A stretch of DNA of 64,000 nucleotides from contig CAWDVK010000004.1 of the NCBI GenBank assembly GCA_963805715.1, forward strand, positions 124,001 through 188,000, given 5' to 3'. The notes under the pieces are model-generated. The model ran no database searches. It saw nothing but the letters and a program-made list of their open reading frames with translations, and had not been told where the DNA came from. Numbering within the stretch: the stretch's first letter is position 1; each line of letters opens with the position of its first letter. Origin of the DNA: CAWDVK01 sp963805715 (GTDB taxonomy: Bacteria; Actinomycetota; Actinomycetes; Streptosporangiales; Streptosporangiaceae). Made by a program: the position numbers and the translations under genes. Shown piece by piece: positions 58,079 through 64,000 of this stretch.

Positions 58079-59202
58079 GATCGCTCCCAGAAACTCGGGC
58101 CAACGGGCTGGTTGAAATCGCCCTGCGCGACCAGGTTGCCCTGCGCGTCCGTCGTGATCGGCAGCTGCGGCAGCGCCCGGGTGGCCAGCCCGAAGATGAC
58201 CTCGGCCCCGCGGGTCGCGTCGAAGGTGGACTGATGGCAGGGGCACAGGATGTGATGGGTGGTCTGCTCATACAGCGCCGCCGGGCAGCCGACGTGGGTG
58301 CAGATCTTCGAGTAGGCCACGATGTTGTCGACCGTCCAGTTCGGCACCACCGTGCCCTCCCTGGTGGGGCCGCCGGGGCGCACGTGCGGGCCGAAGAAAA
58401 GCTGGCCGGGCCGGAACTTGATGATGATGACGGCCGCCTTGGCCATCGCGTCGAAGTCGTCCTGGAAGCCCTCGGGGGCGACGGTGATCATCCCGCCGGG
58501 GGAACTGAACTCGGCCGCGGTGATCGGCCGGTTCGTGCCGTAGACGATGAGCCGCATGCCCTTGCGCCAGACCGTGTGATCCAGGCTGGTGCCCGGCAGC
58601 GGGCTGAGGTCGCGCAGCAGGATGATCGGCGCCACGGCGACCGGAACCGTCGCGGCGATCAGGGTCCGGCGCAGCAGCGGCCGCTTGGCGAACTGGCTGG
58701 CGTCAGCGCCCTCCCGGAAGGTCTCGGCGAATTCCGCCCGGTCCTCCGTCAGCGAGGCGAGCGGCTTGCGCTCCTCGGTCATCTCCACCTGCGGCATGAT
58801 CCGCCGTACCCAGATGGTGGCGCCGATCCCGAGGAACAGGAAGGCGAGGCCCATCGTGGTGCCCAGCGCCAGGTTGGAGTTCCGGGTGCCGCTGATCGTG
58901 TGCACCTGGAAGATCACGTAGGCGGCGATGAAGCCCAGGCCGGCCAGCATCGACAGCACGAAGCAGACCGCCACCACGCGCTCGGCCTTCTTCGCCACGA
59001 CCGGGTCATCCGGATCGGCCGGCAGCTCGCGGGCCGGCGGCTGGTCCCGCTCCGGCAGCATGACCCTGGCCTCGGCCGGTGACGGGGTGCCGATCACGCG
59101 GTGCGGCGCCACCGGGCCATCTGCCTGCTGCGCGGCGTCGCCGGCCGCCTGCTCCGGCTGGCCGTGCTCGCCGGGAAGGTCCCGGCCCGTCGTCTCACTC
59201 AT
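58075..59202 (-). CDS. qcrA: Rieske iron-sulfur subunit of the bcc complex
   Basis: 375 residues. The long N-terminal extension and three transmembrane helices (about 75-100, 110-130, 185-205) are typical of actinobacterial QcrA. The [2Fe-2S] site is CTHVGCP and CPCHQSTFD. It carries electrons from menaquinol towards cytochrome cc. ATG 59202 overlaps the qcrC stop (ATGA), and its own stop overlaps qcrB. Confidence 0.96.
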   Translation of the reverse strand: MSETTGRDLPGEHGQPEQAAGDAAQQADGPVAPHRVIGTPSPAEARVMLPERDQPPARELPADPDDPVVAKKAERVVAVCFVLSMLAGLGFIAAYVIFQVHTISGTRNSNLALGTTMGLAFLFLGIGATIWVRRIMPQVEMTEERKPLASLTEDRAEFAETFREGADASQFAKRPLLRRTLIAATVPVAVAPIILLRDLSPLPGTSLDHTVWRKGMRLIVYGTNRPITAAEFSSPGGMITVAPEGFQDDFDAMAKAAVIIIKFRPGQLFFGPHVRPGGPTREGTVVPNWTVDNIVAYSKICTHVGCPAALYEQTTHHILCPCHQSTFDATRGAEVIFGLATRALPQLPITTDAQGNLVAQGDFNQPVGPSFWERS

Positions 59203-60038
59203 CAGCTCTCGCTCTCCCCGTGCGGGCCCACCTGGCGCTTCCCGTGCTTCGCCGTGATCCAGAGGGCCGCCAGCACCATGAACAGGAGCAGCCCGAGGAA
59301 CGCCACGAGGCCCTCGGTGACCGGCCCGACGCGGCCCAGGCTGACGCCGCCCGGGTTGGGCTCGGCCCGGGTGGCGGTGACGTACGCGATGATGTCCCGC
59401 TTCTCGCTGGGCAGGATGGTCGTGTTGTTGAACACCGGCATCGCCTCGGGGCCTGTCAGCATGGCCTCGTAGATCTGCGTCGGGGTGGACTGCGTCAGCG
59501 GCGGCGCGAACTTGCCGTAGGTCAGCGAGCCGCCCGCGCCGACGAAGTTGTGGCACTGGGCGCAGTCGGCGGTGAACAGCTGCTGGCCGAGGCCGACGTT
59601 GGCACCGCTGGTGCTGACCTCGGCGGCCGACGGGATGGCCGGGCCGCCGCCCAGTGACTGCATGTACGCGGCGACCGCGTGCGTCTGCCTGGTGTCCAGC
59701 CGCGGGTACTTGCGCACGTTCTCCGCGCCGTTCTCCGCGGCGGGCATCCGGCCGGTGCTGACCTGGAAGTCAACCGCCGCGGCGCCCACTCCGATCAGGC
59801 TGGGCGCGATGCCGGCCTGGCCCTGGGCGAACATGCCGTGGCAGGTGGCGCACTCGGCCTCGAAGATGTTCCTCCCCTCGGCGATCTGCGCGGCGTTGGC
59901 GGGCGTCGGCGACGACGCCGCGGCCGTGCCGCCGCTCCCGGTGATGACCGCGTAGGCCGCTCCCACCAGGAGCAGGCCCAGCAGAAGGACGGCGTATCCG
60001 GCTGCCGGGTGCCGCCGCCTTGCGGTGATCCAGCTCAC
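59202..60038 (-). CDS. qcrC: Dihaem cytochrome cc subunit of the bcc complex
   Basis: 278 residues. An N-terminal membrane anchor (about 14-34) precedes two cytochrome c domains with CATCH and CAQCH haem motifs, and a C-terminal helix (about 243-265) anchors it again. It replaces a free cytochrome c by wiring the reductase directly to the aa3 oxidase. The start is GTG 60038 with GGGAGAG upstream. Confidence 0.96.
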   Translation of the reverse strand: MSWITARRRHPAAGYAVLLLGLLLVGAAYAVITGSGGTAAASSPTPANAAQIAEGRNIFEAECATCHGMFAQGQAGIAPSLIGVGAAAVDFQVSTGRMPAAENGAENVRKYPRLDTRQTHAVAAYMQSLGGGPAIPSAAEVSTSGANVGLGQQLFTADCAQCHNFVGAGGSLTYGKFAPPLTQSTPTQIYEAMLTGPEAMPVFNNTTILPSEKRDIIAYVTATRAEPNPGGVSLGRVGPVTEGLVAFLGLLLFMVLAALWITAKHGKRQVGPHGESES

Positions 60039-60057
60039 TGCTCTCCCTAGTTCCCGG

Positions 60058-60696
60058 TCAGTGGATCAGGTAGATGGTCGTGTACAGGCCGATCCAGACT
60101 ACGTCGACGAAGTGCCAGTAATAGGACACGACGATCGCGCTGACCTGCTGCTCATGCGTGAATCTCTTGGCCGCGAAGGTCCGGCCGAGCAGGAACAGGA
60201 AGGCGATCAGGCCGCCCGCCACGTGCAGCCCGTGAAAGCCCTCGGTGATATAGAACACCGATCCGTAGTTGCTCGACGAGAGCGTGACGTGCTGGTCGCC
60301 GATCAGGCTGAGCCACTCCCAGCCCTGGCCGCAGTCGAAGTAGAGGCCCATCAGGAACGTCAGGATGTACCACTCGCGCAGGCCCCAGCCGCGAGGATCC
60401 CAGACCGACCTGACCCGGCCGATCTGGCCCCGCTCGACGGCGAACACGCCCATCTGGCAGGTCACGCTGGACAGCAGCAGCACGAGCGTGTTGACCGTGG
60501 CCAGCGGCAGGTCGAGGTGCGCCTGCGGCCACGCCTTGCCCATGCCCTTGTCCACCGCGCGGATCGTGAAATACATCGCGAACAGCGCCGCGAAGAACAT
60601 GAGCTCGGAGGACAGCCAGACGATTGTCCCCACGCTGACGAGATTCGGCCGGGCCGCAGTCGGGCGCGGGGCCACCTCGGTAGTTGCTGACGCCAC
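60058..60696 (-). CDS. ctaE: Cytochrome c oxidase subunit III
   Basis: 212-residue membrane protein with five transmembrane helices. It has VWLSSELMFFAALFAMYFTIRA, ITEGFHGLHVAGGLIAFLFLL and the final YYWHFVDVVWIGLYTTIYLIH, all subunit III signatures. GTG 60696 is the likely start, with an AT-rich TAATAA seven bases upstream that could be the -10 of a leaderless promoter. It heads the qcrCAB operon, separate from ctaC-ctaD-ctaF, as in other actinobacteria. Confidence 0.95.
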   Translation of the reverse strand: MASATTEVAPRPTAARPNLVSVGTIVWLSSELMFFAALFAMYFTIRAVDKGMGKAWPQAHLDLPLATVNTLVLLLSSVTCQMGVFAVERGQIGRVRSVWDPRGWGLREWYILTFLMGLYFDCGQGWEWLSLIGDQHVTLSSSNYGSVFYITEGFHGLHVAGGLIAFLFLLGRTFAAKRFTHEQQVSAIVVSYYWHFVDVVWIGLYTTIYLIH

Positions 60697-60764
60697 GGGC
60701 CCATTATTACGACACCGCGTAGGGGTACGCGTCCCGACCCCCCAGGTCGGTAGCATCCACTTCC

Positions 60765-61166
60765 ATGAAGGTTGTTGTGTATAGCCATGATGCCGACACC
60801 AGGGCCAGGATCAGGATGGCCATCGGCCGCCGTCCCGCTCCCGACGTGCCGGAGGCCGAGGTGATCGAGGTAGCCACCGGTCCGGCGCTGATCCGGCTGC
60901 TGGACGGGGGCGGGGCGGACGTCATGGTGCTGGACGGCGAGGCGCAGCCGGCCGGCGGCATGGGCGTCTGCCGCCAGGCCAAGGACGAGATCTACGACTG
61001 CCCGCCGGTGCTGCTGGTGGTCGGCCGGGCCGACGACGGCTGGCTGGCGACCTGGTCCCGCGCGGACGCGGTGGTCAGCCAGCCCATCGACCCGGCCGCG
61101 CTGGCCCTGGCCCTGGCCGGGCTGATGCGCCAGCGCGCGGCTGGCGCGCCCGTCGCGCAGCCCTGA
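60765..61166 (+). CDS. Atypical response-regulator receiver-like protein
   Basis: 133-residue single-domain protein resembling a CheY-type receiver. The acidic pair is in VYSHDADTR and the candidate phospho-acceptor Asp in DVMVLDGEAQ. The conserved Lys of the usual K-P motif is Gln (VSQPIDP), so phosphorylation switching is doubtful. No DNA-binding domain is fused. It diverges from ctaE; ATG 60765 has no Shine-Dalgarno but TAGCAT (60751-60756) eight bases upstream. Similar proteins flank the qcr/cta cluster in other actinomycetes; function unknown. Confidence 0.75.
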   Translation: MKVVVYSHDADTRARIRMAIGRRPAPDVPEAEVIEVATGPALIRLLDGGGADVMVLDGEAQPAGGMGVCRQAKDEIYDCPPVLLVVGRADDGWLATWSRADAVVSQPIDPAALALALAGLMRQRAAGAPVAQP

Positions 61167-61249
61167 TCCGCCAGCTGCCGCAGGGCTGCGAAACGACAAG
61201 CCCTGCCCGACCCTGACCCCCAGCCCGATCGGCACCGAGGTGGCCATCC

Positions 61250-62299
61250 ATGGACTCGCGTACAGCCTGGCCCGCCCTGATCGGGGCCCTGATCAGGGGG
61301 GAGGCTCTGACTGCGCAGGAGTCGGCCTGGGCCATGAACGAGATCATGGACGGCGCGGCGACCCCGGCGCAGATCGCGGGCTTCGGGGTCGCCCTGCGGA
61401 TGAAGGGCGAGACCCCCGCTGAGCTCAGCGGCCTGGCCGGGGCGATGCTCGCGCACGCTCAGCCGATCGCGATCGAGGGCCGGCTGGTTGATCTTGTCGG
61501 CACCGGCGGTGACGCCGCCAGGACGGTCAACATTTCCACGATGGGCACGATCGCGGCGGCCGCGGCCGGCGCGCGGATGGTCAAGCACGGCAACCGGGCG
61601 GCCTCGTCGGCCTGCGGTACGGCCGATGTGCTGGAGGCGCTCGGGGTGGTGATCGACCTGCCGCCGGCCGCCACCGAGGAGCTGGTCGCCGAGGTCGGCA
61701 TCGGGTTCCTGTTCGCGCCCCTCTATCACCCGGCGCTGCGGCATACCTCGGTGCCGCGCCGTGAGCTCGGCGTGCCGACGGTCTTCAACTTCCTCGGGCC
61801 GGTGGCCAACCCGGCCCGCCCGGCCGCGCAGGCGGTCGGCGTCGCGGACGGGCGGATGGGCCCGGTGCTGGCCGGCGTGCTGGCCGGCCGCGGCACCTCC
61901 GCGCTGGTCTTTCACGGCAGCGACGGGCTGGACGAGCTGACCACGACCGGGCCGTCGGAGGTCTGGATCGTGCACGACGGGACGGTGGCGCAGACCGCGT
62001 TCGACCCGGCGGAGCTGGGGATCGCGCCAGCCCGGCCGGCAGACCTGGTCGGCGGGGACGCCGCGCGGAACGCGGCCGCGGCGCGCGCCTTCGTCGGCGG
62101 CCAGGCCGGGCCGGTGCGGGATGTCGCGCTGCTGAATGCCGCCGCCGCGCTGGCGGCCGAGGCGGGCGTGCCGGGGCCGGCGGCGCTCGCGCCGGCGCTG
62201 GCCGACGGCTACGCGCGGGCGGCGGCCGCGGTCGACTCCGGCGCCGCCGCCGACCTGCTCGTGCGCTGGGCGGCGGCGAGCCGGCGGCTGGTCCGCTGA
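61250..62299 (+). CDS. trpD: Anthranilate phosphoribosyltransferase
   Basis: 349-residue enzyme of tryptophan biosynthesis, joining anthranilate to PRPP. The PRPP loop is VDLVGTGGD, with NISTMGTIAAAAAG, KHGNRAASSACGTADVLEALG (the KHGNR motif) and FLFAPLYHPALRH following. ATG 61250 has GAGGTGG upstream. No other trp gene is adjacent; the position beside qcr/cta matches Streptomyces. Confidence 0.95.
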   Translation: MDSRTAWPALIGALIRGEALTAQESAWAMNEIMDGAATPAQIAGFGVALRMKGETPAELSGLAGAMLAHAQPIAIEGRLVDLVGTGGDAARTVNISTMGTIAAAAAGARMVKHGNRAASSACGTADVLEALGVVIDLPPAATEELVAEVGIGFLFAPLYHPALRHTSVPRRELGVPTVFNFLGPVANPARPAAQAVGVADGRMGPVLAGVLAGRGTSALVFHGSDGLDELTTTGPSEVWIVHDGTVAQTAFDPAELGIAPARPADLVGGDAARNAAAARAFVGGQAGPVRDVALLNAAAALAAEAGVPGPAALAPALADGYARAAAAVDSGAAADLLVRWAAASRRLVR

Positions 62300-62309
62300 C
62301 GGCGGCTGG

Positions 62310-62597
62310 CTAGGCGGGCTCGGGGTAGCCGATCGCGAACGCCGCCTCCAGGTCGTGCCGCGAGTACGTGCGGAACGCGATGTGAGTCTCCGTGTGGGTG
62401 ACCCCGGCGACCTTGTTCAGCCCGCCGGGAATGACGTTGGCGAGCTCTTCGTGCTGCCTGACCCGGACCATCGCCACCAGGTCGAACTCACCGGTTACCG
62501 AGTAGACCTCGCTGACCTGCGGCATCTGGGCGATCAGCTCGGCCGTCTCCGGAATGCGCGCGACATCGGCCTTGATCAGGACGATAGCGGTGACCAC
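62310..62597 (-). CDS. AsnC/Lrp ligand-binding domain protein without HTH
   Basis: 95 residues covering only the RAM (regulation of amino-acid metabolism) domain: TAIVLIKADVARIPETAELIAQMPQVSEVYSVTGEFDLVAMVRV, ending HTETHIAFRTYSRHDLEAAF. It lacks a DNA-binding domain and probably oligomerises and binds an amino acid. The start is GTG 62597 with GAGGAGG upstream. It sits next to trpD, convergent. Confidence 0.9.
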   Translation of the reverse strand: MVTAIVLIKADVARIPETAELIAQMPQVSEVYSVTGEFDLVAMVRVRQHEELANVIPGGLNKVAGVTHTETHIAFRTYSRHDLEAAFAIGYPEPA

Positions 62598-62663
62598 AGC
62601 CGCCTCCTCGGCAGGCCGGGAGCCCGCGCCCCGGCTGCGGCAGTAGCGTACCGCCTGCGCTGG

Positions 62664-63254
62664 TCAGCCGCCGAGCACGGCCAGGGCCCCCGGCCTCGGC
62701 GCGGCCAGCCTGCCCAGCAGCCCGGCGAGCACATCAGCGGTGGCCCGCGCATCCGCCAGCGCGCGGTGGCACGGCATGGTCCGAGCGGCGAAGAACTCGG
62801 CCAGCGTCGCCAGCCGGCAGTCCGGTACCTCGGCGTTGTGCAGGACCAGCCGGGCCAGCACCGCCGTGTCGATGACCGCGGCGGTCGGCCAGCCGATGCC
62901 GCTGGAGCGGCAGGCGGCGGTCAGGAAGCTCAGGTCGAACGGCGCGTTGTGCGCGGCCAGCACGGCGCCGCGGGCGAAGGCCAGGAAGACGGGGAGTACG
63001 GCAGCCACCGGAGGCGCCCGGCGGACCATGTCGTCGGTGATGCCGGTCAGCTGCGTGATATCGGCCGGGACCGGGTGACCCGGGTTGACCAGCGAGGAGA
63101 ACTCGCCGGTCAGCTGGCCGCCGCCGAGCCGGACGGCGGCGATCTCGGTGATGGCGGCCTCGTCAGCCAGCCAGCCGGTCGTCTCGACGTCCACGACGAC
63201 GAGATCGATTCCTGCCAGCAGCCCGGTCACGGATGTCACGGTAAAGCCGGGCAC
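62664..63254 (-). CDS. DnaQ-like 3'-5' exonuclease (DEDDh)
   Basis: 196 residues holding the whole DEDDh exonuclease fold: ExoI in VVVDVETTG (Asp, Glu), ExoII in AAHNAPFDLSFL (Asp) and ExoIII in MPCHRALADARATADVL (His, Asp). It could proofread or trim DNA or RNA. The C-terminus ends soon after the fold, unlike longer relatives with an extra GIY-YIG nuclease domain. The GTG 63254 start is uncertain (no ribosome binding site; an in-frame GTG lies slightly downstream). Confidence 0.9.
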   Translation of the reverse strand: MPGFTVTSVTGLLAGIDLVVVDVETTGWLADEAAITEIAAVRLGGGQLTGEFSSLVNPGHPVPADITQLTGITDDMVRRAPPVAAVLPVFLAFARGAVLAAHNAPFDLSFLTAACRSSGIGWPTAAVIDTAVLARLVLHNAEVPDCRLATLAEFFAARTMPCHRALADARATADVLAGLLGRLAAPRPGALAVLGG

Positions 63255-63427
63255 CGACAGTGGCGCTCAGGCGCGCCGGAAGCCGCCGGCTGGCCACGGA
63301 GGCCCCTGGCGGCACCGGTGCCGCAGCCGTCACGCAATTCGTTATGGCCTTGTTATCTAGGCGGAACGAACGACACGAACCACGAGACTTCGCGAAGCGG
63401 TTGAATGCACCACCGCAGACTCACTAG

Positions 63428-63660
63428 TGTCAGGCACCAGTCCGATCGCTCAGTAGCCGCCAGACCGGCGGCGGCGATCGGCCGCCGCCGAGTCTCAAGC
63501 TGGCCGCACAGCCGGCGAGGGAACCGGGGACCCAACCGGACGGCCGCGGGCCCAGCCCGCGACAGGCCATCCAGGGGTGAATCGGCCAGGGCATGCCGCT
63601 CCGGCCGTAGGGCGACTTCCACAGCCCGAACCCGTCAGCTGACCCGGTAGGCGGACAGTG
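63428..63660 (+). ncRNA. c-di-AMP riboswitch (ydaO/yuaA type)
   Basis: The conserved core is visible: GGGAACCGGGGACCCAACC (about 63519-63537), GGGGTGAATCGGCC (63574-63587), CCCGAACCCGTCAGCTGACC and GGTAGGCGGA before the ribosome binding site. These are signature strings of the c-di-AMP riboswitch, which in actinomycetes precedes secreted cell-wall hydrolases (rpf, NlpC/P60). The limits are approximate. It presumably turns off the downstream gene at high c-di-AMP. The 170 bases before it (63255-63427) show no gene and probably hold the promoter. Confidence 0.92.
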
Positions 63661-63682
63661 GGAGAAGGAGCGTGTCACGCAG

Positions 63683-64000
63683 GTGCATACGCCGCCGTCG
63701 GCTCGCCGGGCAGTTGCACGCACGGCAGGGCTGCGCAGGATCCGCGGTCATCGGGCCGCGGCCGTCACGGTCATCGTGGCCTCGGCCGGGCTGCTGCTGT
63801 CATCCAGCGGCATTGCCGGAGCGTCGCCCCAGGCGACGATCCCGCAGGTACAGGCCAAGCTTCGCGCGCTGACCCTCAAGTCCAATGTGCTCGACCAGAA
63901 GTATGATCAGGCGCAGCAGGAGTTCACCGCGGCCGATCAGCGCCTCGCGCTGGTGAACAAGGAGGTCGCCAGGTACAGCGCGCAGTTCAACGGCATGCGC
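63683..64000 (+). CDS. Secreted coiled-coil cell-wall protein, probably NlpC/P60 hydrolase (partial)
   Basis: Only the first 106 codons are in the window. An Arg-rich start is followed by a signal peptide (AAAVTVIVASAGLLLSSSGIAGAS, cleavage after ASP/GAS near residue 45). A coiled coil comes next (IPQVQAKLRALTLKSNVLDQ, then DQRLALVNKEVARYSAQF), as at the N-terminus of RipA-like NlpC/P60 peptidoglycan hydrolases. GTG 63683 lies 12 bases after GGAGAAGGAG. The c-di-AMP riboswitch upstream supports a wall-lytic role; the catalytic domain lies beyond the window. Confidence 0.75.
   Translation, partial: MHTPPSARRAVARTAGLRRIRGHRAAAVTVIVASAGLLLSSSGIAGASPQATIPQVQAKLRALTLKSNVLDQKYDQAQQEFTAADQRLALVNKEVARYSAQFNGMR

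Overview
The window is high-GC DNA from an actinomycete. GC-ending codons dominate, GTG starts are common, and the gene neighbourhoods are actinobacterial: lexA / LysM protein / nrdR / nrdJ, hrdB / parE / parC, pspA-pspAA-htpX-pspAB, and the qcrCAB-cta respiratory cluster with adoK. The layout resembles Streptosporangiales or Streptomyces-type chromosomes. This is core chromosome, with no rRNA, tRNA, prophage, IS element or CRISPR array seen.

Region 1 (1-11.7 kb) is translation and DNA metabolism. leuS sits behind what looks like a leucine-leader attenuator. lexA (minus) has a clean SOS box and diverges from a membrane LysM protein in the position of mycobacterial ChiZ / corynebacterial DivS. 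nrdR and nrdJ follow, with two NrdR boxes. nrdJ is the standout: one 1921-codon frame holds a 947-residue B12-dependent ribonucleotide reductase interrupted by three inteins. Two of them sit directly in front of catalytic cysteines. A short stretch of A/T-ending codons covers a fourth conserved motif.

Region 2 (11.9-23.7 kb) is accessory and partly decayed. It holds a broken RibD/DHFR-like gene, a broken S9 peptidase, a GNAT acetyltransferase, an ECF42-type sigma factor with its DGPF/YCII partner, an amidohydrolase, a membrane-anchored tandem AAA+ (CbxX-type) ATPase, the deletion scar of a 5-oxoprolinase (pxp) operon and a frameshifted gene of unknown function.

Region 3 (24-35.6 kb) is regulation and topology: a PAS-GAF-PP2C phosphatase, the principal sigma factor HrdB, a small zinc protein, topoisomerase IV-like parE and parC, a small secreted protein and a DUF4190 membrane protein.

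Region 4 (35.7-46 kb) has an SDR, a PfkB kinase, a CobU-type cobinamide kinase, an aldo/keto reductase, a DUF3043 protein, the four-gene phage-shock set, nadA and an IscA-type Fe-S carrier.

Region 5 (46-64 kb) is the aerobic respiratory cluster. adoK, ctaG, ctaC-ctaD-ctaF lie on one side and ctaE-qcrC-qcrA-qcrB on the other. A cysteine desulfurase/TusA pair, a nitroreductase and a TetR/MFS efflux pair are interspersed. The window ends with an atypical receiver protein, trpD, an AsnC-type ligand-binding domain protein, a DnaQ-like exonuclease and the start of a secreted coiled-coil (NlpC/P60-type) protein behind a c-di-AMP riboswitch.
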